Below are positions 54,211 to 63,218 of a stretch of 64,000 bases of DNA, piece after piece. Position 1 is the first letter of the stretch, and each line of letters begins with the position of its first letter. Below the pieces are notes generated by a model that saw only the letters and a list, made by a program, of their open reading frames with translations, was not told where the DNA came from and made no database searches. The translations under genes were made by a program, and so were the position numbers. The stretch is from positions 62,001 to 126,000 of the forward strand of contig JAUIIA010000005.1 in NCBI GenBank assembly GCA_030432025.1, written 5' to 3'. Source of the stretch: Alphaproteobacteria bacterium. Lineage in GTDB: Bacteria > Pseudomonadota > Alphaproteobacteria > Micavibrionales > Micavibrionaceae.

Positions 54211-56379
54211 TTATGGCTGAAGCTGAAATTTGGCAGCTTGCAACGGCATAGACAACGACGCGTTATCCTTGACCATATTGGCCGTGTTCACGCCAAGCTC
54301 CGCGTCATGCACATAATACAATGTCGTCGTGCCCGATGGCGTAGATGTCAGGGTTAGGACAACCGTGTTTGCATCGCCGCGGATGGCGGAGCCGATCGTC
54401 AACTCACCACTGCTATCGAAGACATGAAAACCTTCAATGCCAGAAGTCGGAGTAAAATCTGTGCCGCCATCATGGGCGAGCGTGACCGTCACGGTTGCGC
54501 CGACCAGGGAAGCGGCGCTTATGTACGGACCTTGCGTGCTTTCGACAGTTTCACCGAAATACCCTGCGACGGCATTGGCGAGGCGCTGCCCGACGATTGC
54601 GTATCCCGCATCATCCAGGTGCGTTGCATCATACAGCCCCTGATCAAAACTCTCCGCGCCGAAATGGCACCAGCTATTTTCATCGATCAGTTCCTGTTGC
54701 ACTTCGCGAACGGCTTGCATGCCACCAGTGTTCGTAAAGGATGATCGCCGCCCGATTTTCTGTATGAACACGGGAATGTCACCGAAGCTGCTCCGCATAT
54801 CGGCAAAGATTGCTTCGAGCGCTTGTTTATATTCGCTGCGGGTTGTTGCAAGGCCGATCTGATGACTGTCCTGCTCGCCTTGCGACCAGAGAATAGCCGA
54901 GGGTTGCAGGCCCGCATCATCAACAGCCGCGTAGAATGCATCGTATGCATCACCACGTGAACTTGTCGCCAAATCCCACCAGAAATTACTCGCCTGTGTT
55001 GTTTTTGATGCAGCGCTGGAACCCGTCCCCGCGTTAGCCCAGACAATCGATTTATCAGGATCGATCTCTCTTAAACGGCTTTCCAACGCAGCTTTTCCGT
55101 CATCGCCTGCGCTTTCTTGTGAATCGAAATGCCCGACCATCAATGACTGCCCGCCGCCGACCAGTTGCAGATCGCCACTTTGATACATGCGACTGCCGAG
55201 ATCGGTATTACTGCCACTGACTTTGCCGAGTTCAATGCGTTGGATATGCCCATAAAGCGGATTGGTGGATGAGCCGAGCTTGCCGATTGTTAATTCATCA
55301 ATGCCTGACGGATCGCCTGTGTAGGTCTGTTCGTTTTCCAACCCGCCGGAGAGAATTGTGGTTTCCCCACTCTGCCAGCGGATACCCGCAGCCTGCACAA
55401 TATCGGTGACCTGTTTATCACCATTGGCCACGACATGCTTGTTCGTAGATCCACTACGGACATAGCCGCGTAAGGATTTATCAGCCGTGCTGTCGATACG
55501 CAGGCCCAATGTGTTTGCCGATGTGCCGTCACTGGCGACCAACAAGTATTGATCAGTACCGCTAACCAGTCGGTCCAGACAAAAGCGAGCTGCAATGAAT
55601 CCTTCGCCTTCATCGAAGTACGGTTCGGCATCCAGAGACGATAGCGTAAGGGCATCCTGTTGCCGCGTTGCTGCGGACCCTGCGACGATAATTTCGGAAG
55701 TGCAGAACGCGCCTTCCTCCAGTTGGTTCAAAATACAATACGCCACTGCACCGGGGTTTAGACGGATGCGCATCGCGCTGGACGATGACGATGGTGTTTC
55801 ATTCTCCAGCATATAGCGTTGATAATTGTCGCCCGATAACGTCACCGTATTCGAGCCTGAACCTGTGCGGCGCACGTCACCCGCGCCCGTTTCCATCCGC
55901 ACCCATATGCTCAAGGAATGCGGATTGGTATTACCGAATGTACCGGCAAAATCCACTGTGCAGCTGCTGCCGCTGGCACTGTTATCAATTTTGATTGCGG
56001 CACCGCTGCCGATTTCATCCAGGCCCACGCTAGCGAGTGCGGATGTATCATCGACTATGCTCAGGACAGCAGAGCCTGATGATAATGTTACGCCCGTAAG
56101 ATCGCTTGGGGCCGCATTATAATTTTCACATTTATTTGTACTCGACGCTTCGATATGCAGCCCGAGCGCACGGCCATTTTCGTCGTGGTTAAATCGTGGT
56201 GTGTTGGCCGCCAAACTCTGTAATTTTCCATCACTGTCACGGATGGTCGCGGCGGTATCACTGCGTGTATATGTCCATGGTGTGGGAAGCGTGTTCAAAA
56301 ATTCAAAAGATGCGGCGTTGACGACAGGCGCGCGTGATTGCGCTGACGCAGCGAGGCTGCGCCCGATATTGATAAGCAT
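54211..56379 (-). CDS. Large SGNH/SASA-type esterase with phage-tail-like N-terminus
   Basis: 722 residues; not a known Alg protein. The start is supported by AAGGAG nine bases before the ATG. The N-terminus has no clear signal peptide. Residues about 30-75 (YTRSDTAATIRDSDGKL, NTPRFNHDENGRALGLHIE) match a pattern common in phage tail and spike proteins. Residues about 240-395 look like a concanavalin/LamG-type fold. An SGNH esterase domain of the sialate-acetylesterase (SASA) type follows, with GQSLM (Ser412), WSQGEQD and DATHLDDAGY (Asp584, His587). The last 110 residues resemble an Ig-like domain. Its place in the acetylation operon suggests that it deacetylates or remodels the polymer. Confidence 0.75.
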   Translation of the reverse strand: MLINIGRSLAASAQSRAPVVNAASFEFLNTLPTPWTYTRSDTAATIRDSDGKLQSLAANTPRFNHDENGRALGLHIEASSTNKCENYNAAPSDLTGVTLSSGSAVLSIVDDTSALASVGLDEIGSGAAIKIDNSASGSSCTVDFAGTFGNTNPHSLSIWVRMETGAGDVRRTGSGSNTVTLSGDNYQRYMLENETPSSSSSAMRIRLNPGAVAYCILNQLEEGAFCTSEIIVAGSAATRQQDALTLSSLDAEPYFDEGEGFIAARFCLDRLVSGTDQYLLVASDGTSANTLGLRIDSTADKSLRGYVRSGSTNKHVVANGDKQVTDIVQAAGIRWQSGETTILSGGLENEQTYTGDPSGIDELTIGKLGSSTNPLYGHIQRIELGKVSGSNTDLGSRMYQSGDLQLVGGGQSLMVGHFDSQESAGDDGKAALESRLREIDPDKSIVWANAGTGSSAASKTTQASNFWWDLATSSRGDAYDAFYAAVDDAGLQPSAILWSQGEQDSHQIGLATTRSEYKQALEAIFADMRSSFGDIPVFIQKIGRRSSFTNTGGMQAVREVQQELIDENSWCHFGAESFDQGLYDATHLDDAGYAIVGQRLANAVAGYFGETVESTQGPYISAASLVGATVTVTLAHDGGTDFTPTSGIEGFHVFDSSGELTIGSAIRGDANTVVLTLTSTPSGTTTLYYVHDAELGVNTANMVKDNASLSMPLQAAKFQLQP

Positions 56380-56439
56380 AGGAAACTCTCCTTGAAACTA
56401 CTGAAAAAAGACGGATTTCTGGTGATTTGTGACTTTATT

Positions 56440-56466
56440 CCTATACTGTATTTTGGAAATTGTCAA
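56440..56466 (-). promoter_or_regulatory. Candidate internal promoter for the esterase gene
   Basis: Directly after the algI stop codon the minus strand reads TTGACA (56461-56466), followed after 15 bases by TATAGG (56440-56445). The spacer is shorter than ideal. It would let the esterase and AlgX-like genes be expressed apart from algJ-algF-algI. Confidence 0.4.
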
Positions 56467-57882
56467 TCAGAATTGGAAGTAGAGAAACGGCGAATAGCTC
56501 TGCGCTGATAGGCGTGTGACGGCGAGGATAAACAGCACGATGGTGCCAAGGTGCATAGCAAAAGATGTGCTGTCACGCAGCTTCACCCCTCTTACAACTT
56601 CCCAAACAGGTGCGATAAAAACGATGATGTAGCCGATGATCAAAGCCGTAACACTCATGCCTTGTATTTGCCATGCCAGCGCGGGGGAAACGGCTAAACC
56701 GTTCAGGCCGAGCATCGCACCATACAAGGTGAATGCGTCGCCAATAGTATCCGCACGGAAGACAACCCAGCCAATAACGACGAGCAAAAACGTGAGCAGC
56801 ATGAGCGGGATATGGCGAACGGCGAACGGTGTGTTGTCCTTTGCTGCTCCTAAATACCGCTCCGTGCTCAACACCGCTCCGTGGAATGTGCCCCACACAA
56901 CGAAGGTCCAGTTCGCGCCATGCCATAGACCGCCCAGAACCATCGTGATCATGATGTTGATATAAGTACGGCGTGTGCCTTTGCGGTTGCCGCCCAGCGG
57001 GATGTAAAGATAATCCTTCAACCATGTCGACAGGCTGATATGCCAGCGTCGCCAGAATTCCGTGATGGAGCGACTGATATACGGGGCGTTGAAATTCTCC
57101 ATGAACTTGAAGCCCATCATCATGCCAAGGCCAATCGCCATGTCACTATACGCGGAGAAATCGAAATAAAGCTGGATCGCATAAGCAAATGCGCCAAGCC
57201 ATGCATCTCCCATTGTCGGGTTTTCCAACGCAAAGACAGACTCCACCAAAGGTGCCACCGTATCGGCGATAAGGATTTTTTTGACAAAGCCGAGCATGAA
57301 GCGATAGGCACCGGCGGAGAATAAATCGAAGGAATGGGTGCGGCTTGCGAATTGCGGCGCGAGATCTTTATAGCGCAAAACAGGTCCCGCGATCAGTTGC
57401 GGGAAGAGCGATATAAACGCGGCGAATTCAAAGAAGCTGCGTGGCTGCGGTGCATCCTTGCGGTATAGATCGACAAGGAAACTGATCGACTGAAAGATAT
57501 AGAACGAAATACCTATGGGGAGGATAAAGGTGAGTGCGTCGACTGTGTTTTCTCCCGAACTGCCCAGGAGGGTCTGCATCGTATCAATACCGAAGTTATA
57601 ATATTTAAATGTGGCCAGGGTGAGCAGGTTTCCCGCTACGCCAATGGCCATCGGCAGTTTACCCGCCTCCTTTTCGACACCGCGCGCAATCAATTTTCCG
57701 AAGAGATAGTTCCAGATCGTTACCGCCGCAAACAGCAACAAGAAATCGATACGCCACCATGCATAGAAAACGTAACTGCCAATGAGAATAGGAAGTGAAC
57801 GGTGTTTGTTGGGCGTGGCGTAATACGCACCAAGAAATATCGGCAAAAACAGAAACAGAAAAATGTTCGAAGAAAAAACCAT
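56467..57882 (-). CDS. algI: AlgI-like MBOAT O-acyltransferase
   Basis: 471 residues (Pseudomonas AlgI about 520). About ten membrane segments, starting VFSSNIFLFLFLPIFLGAYY. The MBOAT core has FSAYSDMAIGLGMMMGFKFM, FWRRWHISLSTWLKDYLYIP and the catalytic His321 in VLGGLWHGANWTFVVW. It passes acetyl groups across the inner membrane for polymer O-acetylation. It is 36 bases downstream of algF. AlgI-like proteins also serve cellulose and teichoic-acid acetylation; the neighbours make alginate the best fit. Confidence 0.92.
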   Translation of the reverse strand: MVFSSNIFLFLFLPIFLGAYYATPNKHRSLPILIGSYVFYAWWRIDFLLLFAAVTIWNYLFGKLIARGVEKEAGKLPMAIGVAGNLLTLATFKYYNFGIDTMQTLLGSSGENTVDALTFILPIGISFYIFQSISFLVDLYRKDAPQPRSFFEFAAFISLFPQLIAGPVLRYKDLAPQFASRTHSFDLFSAGAYRFMLGFVKKILIADTVAPLVESVFALENPTMGDAWLGAFAYAIQLYFDFSAYSDMAIGLGMMMGFKFMENFNAPYISRSITEFWRRWHISLSTWLKDYLYIPLGGNRKGTRRTYINIMITMVLGGLWHGANWTFVVWGTFHGAVLSTERYLGAAKDNTPFAVRHIPLMLLTFLLVVIGWVVFRADTIGDAFTLYGAMLGLNGLAVSPALAWQIQGMSVTALIIGYIIVFIAPVWEVVRGVKLRDSTSFAMHLGTIVLFILAVTRLSAQSYSPFLYFQF

Positions 57883-57918
57883 ATCTGCTTTCGAGCGTCC
57901 TGCCTTTAAAGCGTGATG

Positions 57919-58539
57919 TTATTTGGTCGTATCGGTTGTGTTTGTGACCCAGATAATTTTATCCGTTTCGGGAAACACGAACGCGCTGTGCACCATACCA
58001 CGCTTGAGATTGATTGTAGAGGGTTCTCCGACTTTCGCATCGCCCTTATAGAGCACGGCTTCCAGCTTGACGGCGTTAATGGGACGCACACGGTTTTCAT
58101 TCGGTGCTACACCTTCCGTAATCGTCACCTTGCCGTCAGCCGTTTTCAATGAGAGTGCTTCATGAGTGCTGAAATTGTAAAACTGGATTTGTGATTTCGT
58201 GCGGTCCGTATTCGGCGTATCGGCCAGAACAAATAACTCTTCATTCAGGATGGCGCTGTAAAACTGCCCCTCCTCTATTTTCAGTTCCTTGCTTTGCCCT
58301 CCGAAACTGATTTCAGCGTCGCCTTTACCAAACACAAAATACGCAGAGACCTGTCTCGCCTCCAGCGCATCAAACTGCTTATCGCCAATTGACGGGGCAA
58401 CGCTGTCATTGCCCGCATTGATGAAACGAATAAAGGCTGAGCCGGCTGGCGGGGCCGGATCGTACAAACCATCATCCAGATTTTCAGCATGAACATACGG
58501 CGCAACCAATAACAGTAGAAGAATGAGGATACGTTTCAT
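57919..58539 (-). CDS. algF: AlgF-like periplasmic O-acetylation protein
   Basis: 206 residues (Pseudomonas AlgF about 216). Signal peptide (ILILLLLLVAPYVHA, cleavage near residue 18), then LYDPAPPAGSAFIRFINAG, the family's hallmark opening, and two similar beta-rich halves. AlgF is thought to shuttle acetyl groups or bridge AlgI and AlgJ/AlgX. It begins nine bases after algJ. The closest tell-tale is the PAPPAGSAF motif. Confidence 0.9.
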   Translation of the reverse strand: MKRILILLLLLVAPYVHAENLDDGLYDPAPPAGSAFIRFINAGNDSVAPSIGDKQFDALEARQVSAYFVFGKGDAEISFGGQSKELKIEEGQFYSAILNEELFVLADTPNTDRTKSQIQFYNFSTHEALSLKTADGKVTITEGVAPNENRVRPINAVKLEAVLYKGDAKVGEPSTINLKRGMVHSAFVFPETDKIIWVTNTTDTTK

Positions 58540-58548
58540 GAATGACGC

Positions 58549-59643
58549 CTAAAGGTTCTTCGGGAAAAAGCGCGTATGCACATAGCGTTCGGGAATTTCC
58601 CAGATGATGAGTTTGGGCGGTTGGTCCTCGAATGTCTGCGAACCTAAAAATTCATCCATATTGTTGAACGGACCGTAACCTGGTTTTGCAAGATTCAGTA
58701 CGTCCGTACCCATTTCCTGCTTTAACGCACCGATGAAATTCCAGCGCGGGTCTGCGCTATAACTTGTACCGATCAGCACAACATCAAAACCTACAGAACC
58801 GAACAAAGCATCTTCATCAGCTTGCCCGTCTACGGGCGCCGTTTCGGTAATCGCGATGACATCGTTCTCCGGCCCCATCGTGTCCTCCATAGGACCTAGT
58901 GGAATGAATTTTTGCAGATCGCCTTCAACCTCTTGTTGCCCTTGAACAGTGGTTTCAAACTCTGTTTTTTGCAGTTGCGCCGCCATAGCCTTCGTTTTTG
59001 CCGCCACCTGTTGGGCAGCTACGGCTGCGCCTTCGGGGGTCCAATGTGTATCCGTTTTCATGAATAGTTGCGTCTGTGACTTATGGGCTTTGAATGCCTG
59101 ATCCAGATTGACCATGTTGAGATTGTAACTGCGCAAATCGTAGAAGTAGCGGTTATACGCCTCCTCTATCATGTGCGGCATTTCTATACTGCCGAGATGC
59201 TCACGGTAGACACGGGATTTTGCGGGTACCAACGCCACAACCAGATCGATACCCTGCTTCTCCAGCATAAAATGTACGTTACGGATATATTCCAGATTAG
59301 CGAAAGCATAAGCTTGCGCACCTTTAGAATAATCAAATTCCTGTGCCGTATAGAGCCAACCATCTTGTCCGACCAGAACACCTTTGCGGCCTTCCTTGTA
59401 GACACCGAAGTTAAGAATACCCCAGAGGTCCTTACTCGTATCTGCATGGGCAAGTTCTTTGTTAAACTTGGGTTCAAAGACTTCGGCCCACTCGCCCTTA
59501 AAAATGGATAACCAAGAGCTTTCCTCCGCCGCTTCATCTTTATTCTGCCACAGAGACAGCGAGGACATCAGAAAAGCGGCCAGCAAAAAAATCAGCAGAA
59601 AAAATGCGGAAAAATGCGCATTTGAACGGGGTTCGCGTTGCAT
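58549..59643 (-). CDS. algJ: AlgJ-like SGNH acetyltransferase
   Basis: 364 residues from the ATG at 59641-59643, which has AAAGGTAGG before it; an upstream in-frame start lacks such a site. An N-terminal signal anchor (FSAFFLLIFLLAAFLMSSLSL) is followed by the AlgX/J domain: DGWLYTAQEFDYSKG, VVALVPAKSRVYREHL, the DxH pair Asp198/His200 in KTDTHWTPEG, and the Ser in VLIGTSYSADPRWNF (about 294). These positions agree with those of Pseudomonas AlgJ, about 391 residues. It is the first gene of the leftward unit and faces algD across 91 bases. Confidence 0.88.
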   Translation of the reverse strand: MQREPRSNAHFSAFFLLIFLLAAFLMSSLSLWQNKDEAAEESSWLSIFKGEWAEVFEPKFNKELAHADTSKDLWGILNFGVYKEGRKGVLVGQDGWLYTAQEFDYSKGAQAYAFANLEYIRNVHFMLEKQGIDLVVALVPAKSRVYREHLGSIEMPHMIEEAYNRYFYDLRSYNLNMVNLDQAFKAHKSQTQLFMKTDTHWTPEGAAVAAQQVAAKTKAMAAQLQKTEFETTVQGQQEVEGDLQKFIPLGPMEDTMGPENDVIAITETAPVDGQADEDALFGSVGFDVVLIGTSYSADPRWNFIGALKQEMGTDVLNLAKPGYGPFNNMDEFLGSQTFEDQPPKLIIWEIPERYVHTRFFPKNL

Positions 59644-59734
59644 AAGCCTACCTTTAATTACGATCTTCGGTTGCAAAATTACGCTGAATACAGCAGTGTG
59701 GCAATGCTTTTAGGCTTTTGGGGAGAAATTTTAC

Positions 59735-61003
59735 ATGAAAATCAGTGTCTTCGGCATTGGCTATGTAGGCGCCGTGAGTGCCGCCTGTCTCGCCGAAAGC
59801 GGCCACAATGTGACGGCGGTCGACATTGATCAGCATAAAATCGACACCCTGAATGCGGGCAAAACACCGTTTTACGAGCCTGACCTCGAACACCTCATTT
59901 CACAGAACGTCAAACGACAACGCTTGCGTGCCACAAATGATTGCAAAGAAGCTGTGCTCGCTTCCGATTTATCACTTATTTGTGTCGGCACCCCAAGCAA
60001 TGATGACGGTGCATTGGATTTAAGATATATCGAGGCTGTATGCGCACAGATTGGTGAGGCCCTGCAAGGCACATCAGACCATATTGTCGTGATCCGCAGT
60101 ACCGTTTTGCCCGGCACTCTGGATACTGTCATTCGGCCAGTGCTTGAAAAAGCTTCCGGCCAAATTGCAGGGCAGGATTTCTTTATCGCCAACAACCCCG
60201 AGTTTTTACGCGAGGGGTGTGCAGTTGCAGATTATCAAAAGCCGACGATGATTGTCGTCGGCGCACACGGAGAGGACACAGCCAATAAAATCCTCAGCCT
60301 TTACGACGGCATTGAAGCCCCAAAAACCATATGCAACCCGTCAACGGCGGAGGGGCTTAAGTATGTCAGCAATGCATGGCGGGCGAACAAGGTGAGCTTT
60401 GCCAATGAGGTTGGCAACATCCTTCAGGCCCACGGTGTAGACAGCCACGCGGTGATGGATATTTTCTTTTCCGATACGCAAATCAATCTGGGCAAAAGCT
60501 TTTTGACGCCAGGCTTTGCGTTTGGCGGCTCTTGTCTGCCCAAGGATGTGCGGGCCATCAAACACAGTGCGAACGACAAGGGTCTGTCGACACCGCTGTT
60601 CAATTCCATCCTCGAAGCCAACACGCAGCAAATTGATCGCGCAATGGAAATGATTGAGACGCACTCGCCAAAATCTGTCGGGCTGATCGGTCTCAGTTTT
60701 AAAGCGGGAACGGACGATCTGCGTGAAAGTCCACTCATGGCGTTGGCGCATAAACTGAATGCGCGCGGTATCACACTTTCTATTTATGACCCTCTGGTCA
60801 AAATTCGAAATGATGACAAGCTGTCACCGCATATGGTTCAGGATATTGATGCCCTGAACACTACAGATGTGATTGTGGTCGGCCACAAAACCGAGGACGC
60901 GCTTAAATTTATCCAAGACCTCGGCAATGATAAGCCCATTATTGATCTTGTGAGAATAGCGGAGGCCGAAACCCGCAGTTCCTACGCGGGGATTTGCTGG
61001 TGA
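59735..61003 (+). CDS. algD: GDP-mannose 6-dehydrogenase
   Basis: 422 residues. It oxidises GDP-mannose to GDP-mannuronate, the committed step of alginate synthesis. The NAD-binding start VFGIGYVGAVSAACLAESGH, GTPSNDDGALDL, the STVLPGT element and the catalytic Cys267 in FGGSCLPKDVRAIKH are diagnostic. In UDP-glucose dehydrogenases the same layout occurs, but the sequence KISVFGIGYVGAVSAACLA and the alg neighbours point to AlgD. GGGGAGAAA precedes the ATG. It faces algJ; the shared 91-base region shows no clear AlgU-type promoter. Confidence 0.92.
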   Translation: MKISVFGIGYVGAVSAACLAESGHNVTAVDIDQHKIDTLNAGKTPFYEPDLEHLISQNVKRQRLRATNDCKEAVLASDLSLICVGTPSNDDGALDLRYIEAVCAQIGEALQGTSDHIVVIRSTVLPGTLDTVIRPVLEKASGQIAGQDFFIANNPEFLREGCAVADYQKPTMIVVGAHGEDTANKILSLYDGIEAPKTICNPSTAEGLKYVSNAWRANKVSFANEVGNILQAHGVDSHAVMDIFFSDTQINLGKSFLTPGFAFGGSCLPKDVRAIKHSANDKGLSTPLFNSILEANTQQIDRAMEMIETHSPKSVGLIGLSFKAGTDDLRESPLMALAHKLNARGITLSIYDPLVKIRNDDKLSPHMVQDIDALNTTDVIVVGHKTEDALKFIQDLGNDKPIIDLVRIAEAETRSSYAGICW

Positions 61004-62502
61004 TGACTCTGGCTTTACCAAAAGGATCGCTTAGCTTTGCCGCCTTTATCCTTGTGCTGTTCACACTGTTTTTATACCTGCCGCCTATCGATGTGCAGGA
61101 TGGCGCCGGCGCTTTTATCTTCACGATCGGTGCTCTGGCTCTGTGGCGGTATAGCTGGGGGTTGACGCATTTTGTCCGTGCGCTTTTCTACCAACATGTG
61201 ACTTTTCCACGCTGGCGCAAACGCATTGATGACAGTGCGGAAAACCTGATGCCGTCCAAAATCTACATGCTGCTGACCACTTACCGTATCGAGCCGAACG
61301 TGACCTACAAAGTCGTCAACGCCGCCATCAACGAGGCCATCGATAGTGACTTGCCTTGCACCATTGTCGCATCGGTTGTGGAGATGGCCGACGAGCTTGC
61401 CTATCGGCAGATCTTCGAAGAGCTTATGCCACCGGATCGGGTGGAGCTTCGCATCATCCGCATAGCGGGACAAGGCAAACGCAGCGCGTTGGCACAAGGC
61501 TTCAAGGCGATCTCTCGCGATATGCCCGAAGACGACGCGTTGGTCGTCGTGATCGATGGGGACACTGCACTCACACAAGGGAGTTTGCGGCAATGCGCGC
61601 CGTTCTTCAAAACCCATCCGAAGCTTGGCGGCTTAACGACGGACGAAACTCCATCCGCGACACAAAGCGCACTAGCCAATGACTGGTATTCTCTGCGCTT
61701 TTCGCAACGCCACATGCAGATGAGTTCACTGTCGCTGTCCAAGCGTGTCATGACATTAACAGGGCGCATGTCGATTTACCGCGCGGATATTGTCACCCAC
61801 CCCGCCTTTATTGATCACATGCTGAATGACTCGCTCGATCATTGGCGGCTCGGGCGTTTCAAGTTTTTGACGGGGGATGATAAATCCTCTTTGTTCTGGG
61901 TTTTGAAGCAAGGCTTTGAGCAAATATACGTGCCCGATGTGCAGGTACTGGCGATGGAACGCTTGCCCGAAGCGTCTTTCGTTAAATCCAGTATCCGCCT
62001 GATGAAGAGGTGGTACGGGAATATGCTTCGTACCAATGCGCGCATCCTCAAGCTCGGACCGTGGGCGATGCCGTTCTTTGTCTGGTGGTCGTTTCTGGAC
62101 CAACGCGTATCTATCTGGACTGCATTGGCGGGACCAACAATCGCGATCATGCTCACCGTTCAATATGGCTGGATTGTTCTGGCGTATTATCTGGTCTGGG
62201 TCGCGTTCGTGCGGACCATTATGTCGTTGATGCTTCTGACCTCGCGCTATGAGATCAGCTGGCGGTATCCGTTCCTGCTGTATTACGGGCAAGTTGTTGG
62301 GGCGTTTGTGAAAACCTATGTGCTGTTTCGTATGGATCAACAAAGCTGGACGCGTCAAAAGATCGAGAGCGACACATTCAGCGCCAAGCCGATCGGCTCA
62401 CTGGTCATGCATAGTCTTTCACTTTTGATTTTCGTCTGCGTATTGGGAGTGGCGACAAATGTGCTGGCCCTTCCTTATCCTGCTTTACGCTCGTTCTTCT
62501 GA
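61003..62502 (+). CDS. alg8: Alg8-like mannuronan synthase (GT2)
   Basis: 499 residues from the ATG that overlaps the algD stop (TGATG). Pseudomonas Alg8 is about 494. N-terminal membrane segments (about 6-65), a cytoplasmic GT2 domain (80-340) with VVVIDGDTAL (DxD), LTGDDKSSLFW (acidic base) and RLMKRWYGNM (RxxRW-like), then three to four C-terminal membrane segments. It polymerises GDP-mannuronate at the inner membrane and needs Alg44 with c-di-GMP. In this cluster it is paired with algD and apart from alg44. Its 3' end overlaps the NRDE gene on the other strand by 18 bases. Confidence 0.9.
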   Translation: MTLALPKGSLSFAAFILVLFTLFLYLPPIDVQDGAGAFIFTIGALALWRYSWGLTHFVRALFYQHVTFPRWRKRIDDSAENLMPSKIYMLLTTYRIEPNVTYKVVNAAINEAIDSDLPCTIVASVVEMADELAYRQIFEELMPPDRVELRIIRIAGQGKRSALAQGFKAISRDMPEDDALVVVIDGDTALTQGSLRQCAPFFKTHPKLGGLTTDETPSATQSALANDWYSLRFSQRHMQMSSLSLSKRVMTLTGRMSIYRADIVTHPAFIDHMLNDSLDHWRLGRFKFLTGDDKSSLFWVLKQGFEQIYVPDVQVLAMERLPEASFVKSSIRLMKRWYGNMLRTNARILKLGPWAMPFFVWWSFLDQRVSIWTALAGPTIAIMLTVQYGWIVLAYYLVWVAFVRTIMSLMLLTSRYEISWRYPFLLYYGQVVGAFVKTYVLFRMDQQSWTRQKIESDTFSAKPIGSLVMHSLSLLIFVCVLGVATNVLALPYPALRSFF

Positions 62503-63207
62503 GCTGAATGACTCTGAGAAACTTACTTCGTAAGGAGGCGTTTCAGGCACCGCCCAATGGCGCATTTCAACATTCTGTTTTTCAACCGTTAAGGATGTAA
62601 TGCTTTTGGTTCGCGAATGATCGCGCGCCATCATCGGCCCCTCAATCGGCGAAGGCTCTTGTGATAAATGATATGCGGGCAACTCTATTGCCCCTTGCCA
62701 GCTCTCCGTCCAATTCTCAAACATGCTTTTTCGGATCGCGATCACTTCGTCCTGACGCACACCGGAAGATGTCATGAAAGAAACGCGTTGATCGAATTCA
62801 CCCTGCAGCTTTTCCTGCGCATATTGATCACCGTCCCATACGAACATTTTTAGTTCATTGAGTGAGCCGACGATAAGACGGAAGGTCCTGTATTGTTGAT
62901 AGTCTAATTGCTCGGCTGCGCGCACGGGGTCGCTCTCTGACAAAATCTCGGGAAGTATTTGCCCGCGCGAAACGGGGTGTTCGAGGTCCGTCGTTTTGTT
63001 GAAATAGCCATTGAGCAAACATCCCCAAAAGCCGTCTTTATTCGCGGCGATCCATGTGCCATGTCCTTCAGGATCATACGGCCCGATGATGGAATGTTCG
63101 TCATTTAGAAATTGCGGAGGTTTTTCTTCGACACGAATGCGGGCTTCGTCACGGTTCATATAAATTTGATAACCGCTTTCGGTTTTAAAAATCGTGACTG
63201 TACACAT
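62485..63207 (-). CDS. NRDE family (TANGO2-like) protein
   Basis: 240 residues. The start MCTVTIFKTESGYQIYMNRDEARI shows Cys2, the probable Ntn-type nucleophile, and the NRDE motif at 18-21. Family members are conserved but of uncertain function; the human relative TANGO2 has been linked to haem or lipid handling. It is followed by the DinB-like gene upstream on the same strand with an 11-base gap, so they may be cotranscribed. It marks the right end of the alginate-type cluster. Confidence 0.85.
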   Translation of the reverse strand: MCTVTIFKTESGYQIYMNRDEARIRVEEKPPQFLNDEHSIIGPYDPEGHGTWIAANKDGFWGCLLNGYFNKTTDLEHPVSRGQILPEILSESDPVRAAEQLDYQQYRTFRLIVGSLNELKMFVWDGDQYAQEKLQGEFDQRVSFMTSSGVRQDEVIAIRKSMFENWTESWQGAIELPAYHLSQEPSPIEGPMMARDHSRTKSITSLTVEKQNVEMRHWAVPETPPYEVSFSESFSSEERA

Positions 63208-63218
63208 AGAGAGAAACT

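Noticed and set aside
59644-59734. AlgU-type promoter (GAACTT-N16-TCTGA) in the algJ/algD divergent region
   Set aside because: No such sequence is present; the Pseudomonas envelope-stress control of algD cannot be claimed here.
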